The notes under the pieces: model-generated
The model's database searches: none
Told to the model about the DNA's origin: nothing
Seen by the model: the letters and a program-made list of their open reading frames with translations, nothing else
Program-made: the position numbers and the translations under genes
In this document: positions 28,639-37,458 of the stretch, piece by piece
Numbering within the stretch: position 1 is the stretch's first letter
How the letters are laid out: each line of letters starts with the position of its first letter
Origin: Bacillus sp. Bos-x628
GTDB taxonomy: Bacteria > Bacillota > Bacilli > Bacillales > Bacillaceae
Direction of reading: 5' to 3'
DNA: 64,000 bases
NCBI RefSeq assembly: GCF_040500475.1
Contig: NZ_CP159358.1
Coordinates: forward strand, 744,001-808,000

Positions 28639-28654
28639 CTTAATTCTTCATCTA

Positions 28655-30760
28655 CTAGCTGATCAACCGATGATACTCTGCATAGGCTGTTGCCATATCG
28701 ACCTGCGACCAGAAGCGATGGTAGGTGAAAACAGGGGTTCCATTTTCCCATTTCCCCGTTGATTCATTGAATGATGATTGATACTTGCTCTGGAGCGCAG
28801 ACCAAGCTGGATCTTGCTTAATTTTTGGACGAATATCTGCAAAACTCGCATAGACTCCATTGCCTCCACGCTGCGGATCAGACGGGCGGGTGTTTGTTCC
28901 TGGGATTTGATTCCCTTGACCAAATGTTCCGCTCCATCCATTTGGAAAATACACTTCTTTCTTAAAGAAACGATGATAATCTTCTCTTTCTTCTGGTGTG
29001 ACAATGCCAATACCATCGTTGTAATTCCACGCAACCTCAAGGAGTTGTGCGGCTACATCTTTTGCTTTAGTGCCAAGGGATGTATAGCTTCCTGTCTCTT
29101 CCTTTGTGCCAGCAGCAAAGAATGTGAGAGCCTTAATCAAACTCCCAAGCACTCCAGTATCTTGACTAGGATCTTTTGTTACAGCCGTTAGATTTGGATT
29201 GCCTGTTGCAGACTGGAAACCATTCCAAGTGTCAGGCTGCCCGTTCCATTCTATATTTCCAGGAACCCAAAATTCCCCTGGCGCACTCGTTGTAGCAACT
29301 GCAACATTCGTTCCTCCTAAAATTCTTTGCCCCTCAGCATCCAAAAAATAACCCTCTTGATCTGTATTTGGGCGTTTATTGATAAAAATGTAATCTAATG
29401 AATAATTGATCCATTTAGAAATTGAAGATTTGGCCATTTGGAAATTTTCAGACGTTTTGTCTCCATCTTTTGATAAAATGTAATACAATTCTGCCACGCG
29501 CTCCATCGGCCACACTTGCATCCCAAACCAATTATTAGATGGGGGATCTAGATAAACAGGTGCCTCTTCATAGGCCATGTCGTAAAATGTGCTTCTTCCT
29601 GCAGGATAAGCACTATAGTCTCCATTCCAGCTATTGGTTGCGCCTCCTGCAATGGCTCCTTCCCTTGATTGAAGCCATACATAAAATTCAAGCTGTCTCT
29701 TTAATGATTTTTCCCAATCGCTTGCGCCAGTAGCAGATGCTGGTTTTAAGCCTCCTTGATCTGTTGATAAAGCATAAGCTGCGACTGGATTTTGATAACC
29801 TTGGTGGCAATGACTTGCACCGATGCGCCATGCCCAATTCGCATACTCTCCAAGCCCTCCGCCCCATGCGGTATACCATGCCATTAAGTAGTGACAGGCG
29901 CTCTTTCCATTTCCAGGTGATGGATTCCCCTGCTTTGCACTTCCGATTGCTTGAAAGTATTTATCGTACATGCCATAACGGAGAAAATCACCCATTTTTT
30001 TCGCTTTATTGAGATAAGCTGAACGATTATAGCCTAGCTCCTTCGCCCAATACATCACTTGAACAGCGCGTGCATCAGCGTCTGTTGCATTTGTATAGCG
30101 CCACTGGGGAGCTGGTGCTTGATTTTCTTTTGTAAACAAACTCATAAAACCTTCATTTGGTTTGCCAAACGATTGATCATCTTGCGATGGATGAGGGATT
30201 GCCTCCCATACAGATTCCTGCGGACCACGCTGAAACGTGTTTACATATGTGGCAGTGTGGGATGGATTGAGTAAATTTCCATACTCATACCAATTGTCTA
30301 CATCAAGGAGCCAATGCATTAAATACGTCTCATTCGTACCGTACGTTTGTTTAAGCTCAGCATCCAGTGGATCTTGACCAGCGGAACGTGCACCGCTCAG
30401 TTGACTAGGGTATTGATCCGGATAAGGATACTCTGAAGCATATGTTGCAGGACTAGAAGGATTGTAAGAGCTGATATGAGGCTGTTCGTCATTTCCATCT
30501 TCATTCACTGGAATGATAAATTTCTCCATATTATCCCACGCATCTTCTAATTTGCTCCAATCCCCTGTGTAATGTCCATATAAAGCTTCAAGCCATAGCC
30601 AATAACTATATGCTTCAGAGGTGGTCATATGCCCGTAATCAGGTGCCTCACACATTAACGTTTCAATTGAGTGATATGGAATCCCCTCTGGTGAAAAATA
30701 ACCATTTGTCTCATTTTTCAATTGCTGATAAAGCGTTAAAAATCGTTCTTTGTTTGTCAT
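28655..30760 (-). CDS. GH48 cellobiohydrolase (exocellulase), no signal peptide
   Basis: Glycoside hydrolase family 48, a processive reducing-end exocellulase and usually a key partner of GH9 enzymes on crystalline cellulose. 701 residues, essentially the bare catalytic (alpha/alpha)6 barrel. The family N-terminal block with GYFSPEGIPYHSIETLMCEAPDYG is present. The presumed acid Glu49 lies in TTSEAYSYWLWLEA and the presumed base in TDADARAV (about 227-229). There is no signal peptide, CBM or dockerin. The start is certain: GGAGGAT lies 7 bases upstream, and the codon right before the ATG is an in-frame TAA. It follows the GH9 gene by 33 bases. Confidence 0.95.
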   Translation of the reverse strand: MTNKERFLTLYQQLKNETNGYFSPEGIPYHSIETLMCEAPDYGHMTTSEAYSYWLWLEALYGHYTGDWSKLEDAWDNMEKFIIPVNEDGNDEQPHISSYNPSSPATYASEYPYPDQYPSQLSGARSAGQDPLDAELKQTYGTNETYLMHWLLDVDNWYEYGNLLNPSHTATYVNTFQRGPQESVWEAIPHPSQDDQSFGKPNEGFMSLFTKENQAPAPQWRYTNATDADARAVQVMYWAKELGYNRSAYLNKAKKMGDFLRYGMYDKYFQAIGSAKQGNPSPGNGKSACHYLMAWYTAWGGGLGEYANWAWRIGASHCHQGYQNPVAAYALSTDQGGLKPASATGASDWEKSLKRQLEFYVWLQSREGAIAGGATNSWNGDYSAYPAGRSTFYDMAYEEAPVYLDPPSNNWFGMQVWPMERVAELYYILSKDGDKTSENFQMAKSSISKWINYSLDYIFINKRPNTDQEGYFLDAEGQRILGGTNVAVATTSAPGEFWVPGNIEWNGQPDTWNGFQSATGNPNLTAVTKDPSQDTGVLGSLIKALTFFAAGTKEETGSYTSLGTKAKDVAAQLLEVAWNYNDGIGIVTPEEREDYHRFFKKEVYFPNGWSGTFGQGNQIPGTNTRPSDPQRGGNGVYASFADIRPKIKQDPAWSALQSKYQSSFNESTGKWENGTPVFTYHRFWSQVDMATAYAEYHRLIS

Positions 30761-30793
30761 TTATCTTATCCTCCAACACTTATTTAGAATTTC

Positions 30794-32641
30794 TCAGCTC
30801 GGAAGCGAGCCAAACACTATCACTCCACGGTCAAAGACAGGAATTTTCGTTGTTTTTTGTATGTTGGATGTTAATCCTTGAAAGGAATAATCATTTGAGG
30901 CATCCCATACATTTGCATCATTTGGAACCGATAATCGAAATTGTACTTCCTTTTTATGCTCAGACTCGCCTCCAGGAAAAAGGACGACGCCTGTGAAATC
31001 GATTTCTGTAAAATAAAGATGAGATGATGCGTCATACACCGTTAACGGAGATAAGGAAGCGCCTTCATTGTAGGATGCTGTGATCTGAATATGTTTCTCG
31101 GTGTACCCTTTAGCAAAAACCTCGCTAAGATTGACGTAATATCTAAAAGAGAGTGCCTTACTACTTCTTGCCGGCCAGCCCGAGCGATTGTATAGTATGG
31201 CTTTAATCTCGGTCGCAGTTGTATCATTCCTCACCACCGCAGCCTCTACATAAAACTCATCCTCTGCCGGCTCTTGCGGTGGGAAGTTTGGTAACTTTGA
31301 TTGCCCCTTCCCAAATAACTGCACCATTTTGGCTATATTTCCAGTAAAAGCGGCATTATAGTCAGTCGCCACCTCGTTTGACACATAGTCAGAGATGTCA
31401 TCCGCATATTGATCTTGCACATCTGGGCCTCCAACAAGTGCTCCGTACAACGTGTGTCTGTGTTTTGAAGGATTTGTCAGCTGATTGGACCACGAGCCAT
31501 GTGCAGTTCGGTGATGGGGATGAACAGGTGGATTTTGCCCAAAACCAACAACATAGCTCCTTTTTTGTGGATTGTCTCCTAGCATGTAATGAGTTTGCCT
31601 GATGGCAAACGACTGATATTGATCTTTTTTTTCTTGATCAGTTATCCAATCAGCATACACAAAGGCAAGAAATGCGGCATTTGCAGCATAGCGAAGCGAT
31701 CCCCATTGTTCAAGCCATGCAAGCCCGCCAGGAGTATACGTCATTCTTTCTGTTGTTCCGTTTCGCACAAGACCCGTTGACCAATAATCTAGATTACGCT
31801 CAGTCGATTCAATAAATCTTTGCTCTTTCGTTATTCTTGCGAGTAAGATTTGTGAAGCAAAAAAGGTGTTATCCCATGACATGGTAAACGTATAATCCCA
31901 ATCCTTTGGCCATTCGTCTACTGCCTTTAGTGCTTGATCTAAATATGACTGATCATTTGTCGCCAAATACAGCCATATACCTCCCCAAATGAGTTCATCA
32001 ATATAGCCGCTCCAAGAGTTGTAAAAAGATTGTGCATTTGTCACACAATCTGTATACTTGCCGCGATATTGATCAGCAAATGCATAAAGCTGTTTGGCAT
32101 GTTTAAGAAGCTCTGCTGCGTATGACGAATCAGTCTGTTTAAAAATGATAGAACCTGCCGCTAATGCTGCGGCGGTTTGTGCTGCTACTTCTGTTCCCGG
32201 ACAATTCTCGTCAATTTTAAAAGCTGGTCGACTCATTGGCATTACTTCAGCCGGTCCCCACCAGCTATGATCGACGTGCCCATCACCTACTTGCGCCCAG
32301 AATTCGTTCGGAGCCGTATGTGCTTTTAGAAAATAATCAGTTGCCCATTTGATTTGGTCTAAGATGTCATCAAGCAGCTCTGCCTGTTCATATGCTTCTC
32401 GATACTCATACACTGTCCATGCAAGCACTGTTGCAGAGTATGCCATCGGAAGCCCAAACTTCACATGATCGCCGGCATCATACCAGCCTCCTGTTAAATC
32501 ATGACCGACATCCTTTCCATCATCTAATCCAGAATCTCCTCGCCAATTGAGACGATTGCTTTCTGGAAGTTTTCCAGATCGCTGTGCTTCATAAAACAAA
32601 ATTGATTTTTGCAGAACTTCTACATAGTTGTAAGACGACAT
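30794..32641 (-). CDS. GH9 endoglucanase with CBM3, no signal peptide
   Basis: Glycoside hydrolase family 9 of the type with a fused family 3c binding module, i.e. a processive endoglucanase. 615 residues. The catalytic domain (about 4-445) has DLTGGWYDAGDHVKF (Asp55, Asp58), the histidine-bearing HHRTAHGSW and the acid Glu423 in SNEVATDYNAAF. A short proline-rich linker leads to CBM3c (about 461-612). The protein begins MSSYNYVEVLQKSILFYE, i.e. directly where mature GH9 enzymes start. AAGGTGAGG lies 10 bases before the ATG, and an in-frame TAA three codons upstream excludes a longer form. It is the first gene of the hydrolase cluster. Confidence 0.95.
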   Translation of the reverse strand: MSSYNYVEVLQKSILFYEAQRSGKLPESNRLNWRGDSGLDDGKDVGHDLTGGWYDAGDHVKFGLPMAYSATVLAWTVYEYREAYEQAELLDDILDQIKWATDYFLKAHTAPNEFWAQVGDGHVDHSWWGPAEVMPMSRPAFKIDENCPGTEVAAQTAAALAAGSIIFKQTDSSYAAELLKHAKQLYAFADQYRGKYTDCVTNAQSFYNSWSGYIDELIWGGIWLYLATNDQSYLDQALKAVDEWPKDWDYTFTMSWDNTFFASQILLARITKEQRFIESTERNLDYWSTGLVRNGTTERMTYTPGGLAWLEQWGSLRYAANAAFLAFVYADWITDQEKKDQYQSFAIRQTHYMLGDNPQKRSYVVGFGQNPPVHPHHRTAHGSWSNQLTNPSKHRHTLYGALVGGPDVQDQYADDISDYVSNEVATDYNAAFTGNIAKMVQLFGKGQSKLPNFPPQEPAEDEFYVEAAVVRNDTTATEIKAILYNRSGWPARSSKALSFRYYVNLSEVFAKGYTEKHIQITASYNEGASLSPLTVYDASSHLYFTEIDFTGVVLFPGGESEHKKEVQFRLSVPNDANVWDASNDYSFQGLTSNIQKTTKIPVFDRGVIVFGSLPS

Positions 32642-32944
32642 TTGTCTTTATCCTCACCTTTCATTTTTAGTTAAACACTGATCAAAATAAGCATCACCCC
32701 CCTTTTATCTAACATTAATGGCCTGCTTGTAATGATTTTCAAAGAAAACCAAAAATAGGCATAGTAAACAGCAATCAGCTTTGCGCTCATCGTCAGGTCT
32801 TCTCATGAATTTACATGTACTGTATCCAGAAAGAGCATATGTCGCAGCAGAACCTTTCAGACGATCAAATTCTCTTTTTTCCTCTATTTGGGTAGAAAGA
32901 ATGACATACAATCTCCACTCTTAAAACATCACGATAAATCAAGA

Positions 32945-32973
32945 TATATGAAAGCGAAAGAAAATTATTCCAA
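32945..32973 (-). promoter_or_regulatory. Candidate promoter of the hydrolase cluster with overlapping cre-like site
   Basis: The minus strand has TTGGAA (32973-32968) and CATATA (32950-32945) separated by 17 bases. The plus strand reads ATGAAAGCGAAAGAA at 32948-32962, matching the cre consensus WTGNAANCGNWNNCW at all fixed positions but one. CcpA bound there would cover the -10 and spacer, fitting glucose repression of cellulases. The -10 match is modest. Confidence 0.35.
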
Positions 32974-32985
32974 ATGATGTAAAAA

Positions 32986-33005
32986 CGATATTTAGTTGAC
33001 ATAAT
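32986..33005. repeat. 20-base element shared with the ymfC upstream region
   Basis: Minus strand ATTATGTCAACT, then AAATATCG. The copy at 1973-1992 reads ATTATGTCAACT, then GGATGTCG. 17 of 20 bases agree and the three differences are all A/G. Both copies lie just upstream of a candidate minus-strand promoter. Confidence 0.4.
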
Positions 33006-33023
33006 AAAATTATTGTTTATATT
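32996..33023 (+). promoter_or_regulatory. Plus-strand promoter-like sequence facing the 3' end of polC
   Basis: TTGACA (32996-33001) and TATATT (33018-33023) with 16 bases between: a full -35 and a five-of-six -10. A transcript would begin at the polC terminator hairpin and run antisense to polC. No plus-strand gene follows. Confidence 0.35.
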
Positions 33024-33055
33024 CAAAAAAAGAACGCTCTTTTTTGAGCGTTCTT
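33024..33055 (-). terminator. Intrinsic terminator after polC
   Basis: A perfect 10-bp stem (33030-33039 with 33046-33055), a 6-base loop and TTTTTTTG on the minus strand. It separates polC from the hydrolase cluster. Confidence 0.92.
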
Positions 33056-33066
33056 CATCAACGACA

Positions 33067-36000
33067 TTAAAATAAAGAAAGTTGGTTTTGATCTGGAAGT
33101 GCTTCTAGGCATCCTTGACGATCCAAATACTCAAGGATGGTCTTAGAGACTTTTCCACGTTTTTGTAAATCTTCTTTGGAGAGGAATTCACCATCTTGTC
33201 GCGCACGTACAATATTTAAGGCGACGTTCGTTCCAAGTCCTGGAATTGAGTTGAATGGTGGAATCAATCCATCTCCATCAATGATAAACTCTGTTGCACT
33301 TGATCGATATAAATCGACTTTCTTGAAATGATAGCCTCTCTCACACATTTCAAGTGCGAGCTCTAATACAGTTAACAGGTTCTTCTCTTTCGGTGATGCA
33401 TCAAGACCTTTAGAGTTGATATCTTCCATCACGGCTCGAATTGCATTCGATCCCTTTGTCATTGTTTCAATATCAAAGTCATCAGCACGTACGGTAAAAT
33501 ATGCAGCGTAGTAAAGAAGAGCATGATGCACCTTGAAATAAGCAATCCTGACTGCCATGAGTACGTAAGCAGCAGCGTGAGCTTTAGGGAACATGTATTT
33601 GATTTTTTTACAAGAATCAATATACCAGTTCGGGACGTTATGATTCTTCATTTCCTCTTCCCATTCAGGAGGTAGTCCCTTCCCTTTACGAACAGATTCC
33701 ATGATTTTAAATGCTAATGACGGCTCTAAACCTTGATAGATCAGATATACCATGATATCGTCACGACATCCAATGACCTCACTCAGTTCACACGTCTTAT
33801 TGTGGATGAGTTCTTGTGCGTTTCCAAGCCATACGTCTGTCCCGTGGGATAGTCCAGAAATCTGAACGAGCTCTGAAAAGGTTGTTGGTTTCGTATCCTC
33901 AAGCATTTGCCGAACAAACCTTGTACCAAACTCAGGAATACCGAGTGTACCTGTTTTACAACCAATCTGCTCTTCTGTTACACCAAGTGGTTCTGTCCCT
34001 TGGAAAATTTTCATGACCTCTGGATCGTCTGTTGGAATGGTCTTTGGATCAATCCCACTTAAGTCTTGGAGCATACGGATAACAGTCGGATCATCGTGCC
34101 CGAGTATATCTAGCTTTAGCAGATTATCATGGATGGAATGGAAATCAAAATGCGTCGTTTTCCAATCCGCCCCTGTTGCATCCGCTGGATATTGAATTGG
34201 TGAGAAATCATAAATGTCCATATAATCTGGCACAACGATAATACCGCCCGGATGCTGACCGGTTGTCCGTTTCACTCCTGTACAGCCTTGAACGAGCCGG
34301 TCTATTTCCGCCCCCCTCATATGGAGGTTATGATCACCGGCATAGCCTTTTACGTAACCATATGCCGTCTTCTCTGCTACGGTACCGATTGTGCCCGCAC
34401 GGTATACATAATCTTCACCAAACAGTTCTTTTGTATAGTTATGAGCGTGCGGCTGATATTCTCCTGAGAAGTTCAAATCAATATCAGGTACTTTATCTCC
34501 TTTAAAACCTAAGAAGGTTTCAAATGGAATATCATGTCCATCTTTTTGATAAAGCGTACCGCATTGTGGACAGTTTTTGTCAGGAAGGTCAAAACCTGAA
34601 CCAACAGAACCGTCATTAAAGAATTCAGAATGCTTACAACTTGGACATACATAATGTGGCGCAAGTGGGTTAACTTCTGTGATCTCAGTTAAAGTTGCAA
34701 CGAGTGATGAACCAACAGATCCCCTTGATCCAACGAGATAACCATCATCCAGTGATTTCTTTACGAGCTTATGAGAAATTAAATAAATAACGGCAAAGCC
34801 ATGGCCGATAATACTTTTTAATTCTTTCTCAATCCGGTCTTCTACAATTTTCGGAAGTTCATCACCGTAAATACTTCGTGCCTTTTGATAGCTCATTGCC
34901 CGTATTTCTTCATCTGCACCTTCAATTTTTGGAGTGTAAAGATCGTCTTTAATCGGCTTAATATTTTCGGTCATATCAGATATTTTTTTCGTATTCGTGA
35001 CCACGATCTCTTTTGCCTTCTCGTCTCCTAAGAATGAGAAAGCTTCAAGCATTTCATCCGTTGTTCTGAAATGAACCTTTGGCAGCTCGTGACGGTTTAG
35101 CGGGTTTGCCCCACCTTGTGATGAAATCAAGATTTTACGATAAATTTTGTCCTCTGGATGCAAGTAGTGCACATTCCCTGTCGCCACCACTGGTTTATTT
35201 AGCTTCTCACCAAGCTTGACGATATTGGAGATTATTTCTTTTAATGCACGTTCGTCCCGAACGAGCTCTAGCTGCAACAAATGCTGATACACTTCTGGCG
35301 GGTGAACTTCTAAATAGTCATAAAATGCTGCAATGTCTTCAACCTCGTCAGGCGACTTTTGCATCATTCCTTCAAAAACCTCACCCTTATCGCAAGCTGA
35401 TCCAACAATCAGACCTTCTCGATATTTCTCAAGCTGTGAACGCGGTATACGAGGCACACGATAAAAATAGTCAATATGAGAGAGTGAAACAAGTTTGAAT
35501 AAATTCTTCAGTCCTATCTCGTTTTGCGCAAGAAGTGTCGCATGATAAGGACGTGAGCGCTGATAAGCATTAGACTGTCCCATGTTTTCATTTAATTGAT
35601 CATGATAGACAATCTCTTTTTCACCTGCATCTTTTAGCATCCGCAGTAAAAGATAGCCTGTCGCTTCTGCATCATAAATCGCGCGATGGTGCTGCGTCAG
35701 TTCAATATCAAACTTTTTACACAATGTATTGAGCCGGTGATTTTTAAACTCTGGATAAAGGAATCGACCAAGCTCAAGTGTATCGATGACAGGATTCGAA
35801 GCTTTATCTGTTTTTAAAAGTCGTTTATACGCTGCATTTAAAAAGCCCATATCAAAGCTTGCATTGTGAGCGACAAGGATATCTTGACCGACCCACTCTT
35901 TGAAATTTCGAACAACTTCCTCAACATCTGGTGCATCTCTTACCATATCATCAGTAATACCAGTTAATTCAATGGTCGTTGCAGATAATGGATGATGGGG

Positions 36001-37380
36001 ATTGGCAAATGCCTCAAAGCGATCAATAATTTCCCCGCCTTTTATCTTCACTGCTGCAAGTTCAATGATCGTATCATATACAGCCGAAAGTCCAGTTGTC
36101 TCTACATCAAATACAACAAAAGTCGAATCCTCTAACAGACGATGCTCAGGATTATAAGCAATCGGTACGCCATCATTGACTAAATTGATTTCCACTCCGT
36201 ATATCATTTTGATGCCATATTTTTTACTTGCTGCATACGCATCTGGAAAGGATTGAACGACGGCATGATCAGTGAGCGCAATCGCTTCATGCCCCCATTT
36301 TTTCGCCTGTTCCACAAGTTTCCCAATTCCTGTGACAGCATCCATCTGACTCATCGGTGAATGTAAATGAAGCTCAACGCGCTTTTCACCCTCTGGTGCG
36401 GTGTCTTCTTTTAGCTGAGGTTTTATTTCATTCACATCATTTGCAATCATGACAAGATCTCTGACAAATGTATCGTTTTGAATGCTTCCTCTTGCTTTTA
36501 CCCACATTCCTTTTTTCAAGGATTTCATGAGCTGGGCATCTTCTTTTTCTCTAGCAAACATTTTAATTAAAATACTGTTTGTGTAATCAGTAATCTTAAA
36601 GATACAAAGGGTTCTGCCGCTTTTAAGCTCTCTTGTTTCCGCATCAAATACATAGCCTTGGACTGTAATTCTTCTTTCCTCGTCCATAATACTGTCAAGT
36701 GTACGAATTTCTTCACTCTCTTTGATTGGATAACCAATCATCAGAGGACCGGATGGGGCTTCCTCCTGATCTTCATTTTCTTTCTTCTCCATTTCAGTAA
36801 GTGCTTGCATGGCTCTTTCTTTGTCTTCAGCAAGCTTCTGTTCTCTGAATTTCTGAATCTCTTGATCTGATACGAATGTTTCTGTATCAAATTGCAGCTC
36901 TGGAAATCCAACTTGTTTAAACGCAGACTGGAGCATTGGGCTGTACTTCTTCTTAATGGCCAAAGCTTCTGTTTCGCTTTTTGTCTTAATGATTAATTTA
37001 TGCCCAGATAAAGTCGGCTTTTGCTGCTGGAGCAAACGAATAATTGGGGGAGAAATGCCTTGAAGCTCTTCCACACAATGTGACCAATACGATTGCAAAA
37101 GCTCTTCAGATATGTGCGGATCATTGACTTCAATCGTACAAGTGACTTGTGCAATATGAGAAAATGCATTGGTGAGTCTGCTTAGGAACATAGCATATAT
37201 CTTATAAGGCAGGAGCGCCTTAAATTTAAAAAGGAAATGCCACGTTTTCGTTGCCTTATGCACCGTCAATTTGACGATTTCTCCTTCTTCAAAGTAACGA
37301 CTGAGGTCATCATCTGTCATTTGAATCTGATTGAGTAGTATATGAAATTGTCGCCGGGTGATCGGTAATTGTTCATCCAA
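33067..37380 (-). CDS. polC: DNA polymerase III alpha subunit, PolC type
   Basis: The main replicative polymerase of low-GC Gram-positives. 1437 residues, the same length as B. subtilis PolC. Order of parts: N-terminal domains and OB fold (about 235-320), PHP domain ([13 protein letters not shown], about 333), inserted 3'-5' exonuclease ([11 protein letters not shown], about 422 to 590), zinc cysteines ([10 protein letters not shown] and CPQCG), polymerase core with [11 protein letters not shown], and a C-terminal clamp-binding QLSLF. The start is TTG at 37380 with AGGAGGG upstream. It follows proS, and a strong terminator sits behind it. Confidence 0.98.
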   Translation of the reverse strand: MDEQLPITRRQFHILLNQIQMTDDDLSRYFEEGEIVKLTVHKATKTWHFLFKFKALLPYKIYAMFLSRLTNAFSHIAQVTCTIEVNDPHISEELLQSYWSHCVEELQGISPPIIRLLQQQKPTLSGHKLIIKTKSETEALAIKKKYSPMLQSAFKQVGFPELQFDTETFVSDQEIQKFREQKLAEDKERAMQALTEMEKKENEDQEEAPSGPLMIGYPIKESEEIRTLDSIMDEERRITVQGYVFDAETRELKSGRTLCIFKITDYTNSILIKMFAREKEDAQLMKSLKKGMWVKARGSIQNDTFVRDLVMIANDVNEIKPQLKEDTAPEGEKRVELHLHSPMSQMDAVTGIGKLVEQAKKWGHEAIALTDHAVVQSFPDAYAASKKYGIKMIYGVEINLVNDGVPIAYNPEHRLLEDSTFVVFDVETTGLSAVYDTIIELAAVKIKGGEIIDRFEAFANPHHPLSATTIELTGITDDMVRDAPDVEEVVRNFKEWVGQDILVAHNASFDMGFLNAAYKRLLKTDKASNPVIDTLELGRFLYPEFKNHRLNTLCKKFDIELTQHHRAIYDAEATGYLLLRMLKDAGEKEIVYHDQLNENMGQSNAYQRSRPYHATLLAQNEIGLKNLFKLVSLSHIDYFYRVPRIPRSQLEKYREGLIVGSACDKGEVFEGMMQKSPDEVEDIAAFYDYLEVHPPEVYQHLLQLELVRDERALKEIISNIVKLGEKLNKPVVATGNVHYLHPEDKIYRKILISSQGGANPLNRHELPKVHFRTTDEMLEAFSFLGDEKAKEIVVTNTKKISDMTENIKPIKDDLYTPKIEGADEEIRAMSYQKARSIYGDELPKIVEDRIEKELKSIIGHGFAVIYLISHKLVKKSLDDGYLVGSRGSVGSSLVATLTEITEVNPLAPHYVCPSCKHSEFFNDGSVGSGFDLPDKNCPQCGTLYQKDGHDIPFETFLGFKGDKVPDIDLNFSGEYQPHAHNYTKELFGEDYVYRAGTIGTVAEKTAYGYVKGYAGDHNLHMRGAEIDRLVQGCTGVKRTTGQHPGGIIVVPDYMDIYDFSPIQYPADATGADWKTTHFDFHSIHDNLLKLDILGHDDPTVIRMLQDLSGIDPKTIPTDDPEVMKIFQGTEPLGVTEEQIGCKTGTLGIPEFGTRFVRQMLEDTKPTTFSELVQISGLSHGTDVWLGNAQELIHNKTCELSEVIGCRDDIMVYLIYQGLEPSLAFKIMESVRKGKGLPPEWEEEMKNHNVPNWYIDSCKKIKYMFPKAHAAAYVLMAVRIAYFKVHHALLYYAAYFTVRADDFDIETMTKGSNAIRAVMEDINSKGLDASPKEKNLLTVLELALEMCERGYHFKKVDLYRSSATEFIIDGDGLIPPFNSIPGLGTNVALNIVRARQDGEFLSKEDLQKRGKVSKTILEYLDRQGCLEALPDQNQLSLF

Positions 37381-37408
37381 GACAGGGGCCCTCCTTTTGT
37401 AAATCAGA

Positions 37409-37439
37409 AAGGTACCTCTTTTCTACAAGGAGGTACCTT
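37409..37439. terminator. Hairpin between proS and polC, possible terminator
   Basis: A perfect 10-bp stem (37409-37418 with 37430-37439) and an 11-base loop. The longer T-run (CATTTTTTTG) follows it on the plus strand; on the minus strand only TCTGATTT follows. It may dampen read-through from proS to polC or stop antisense transcription. Confidence 0.5.
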
Positions 37440-37458
37440 CATTTTTTTGTTCAAACCT

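Larger units (their letters stand above)
32642..33023 (-). other. Intergenic control region upstream of the GH9 gene
   Basis: About 380 bases between the polC terminator and the GH9 start. It holds a candidate promoter with a cre-like site (32945-32973), a 20-base element shared with ymfC (32986-33005) and a plus-strand promoter-like pair (32996-33023). The long leader (about 300 bases from the candidate promoter) contains only short frames. One of 68 codons (TTG at 32911 to a stop at 32705) has no good ribosome site and no family I recognise. Confidence 0.5.

Noticed and set aside
28655..30760. Possible dockerin or cellulosome link for the GH48 enzyme
   Set aside because: No dockerin repeat, CBM or cohesin partner is seen; the protein ends with the catalytic domain.
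32705..32911. 68-codon open frame upstream of the GH9 gene, in the same frame, with a hydrophobic CLLCLFLVFF stretch, considered as a lost signal peptide
   Set aside because: Its end is followed by three in-frame stops before the GH9 ATG, its start (TTG) has only a badly spaced ribosome site, the stretch is late in the frame, and no known family is recognised. A single mutation could not restore a fusion.
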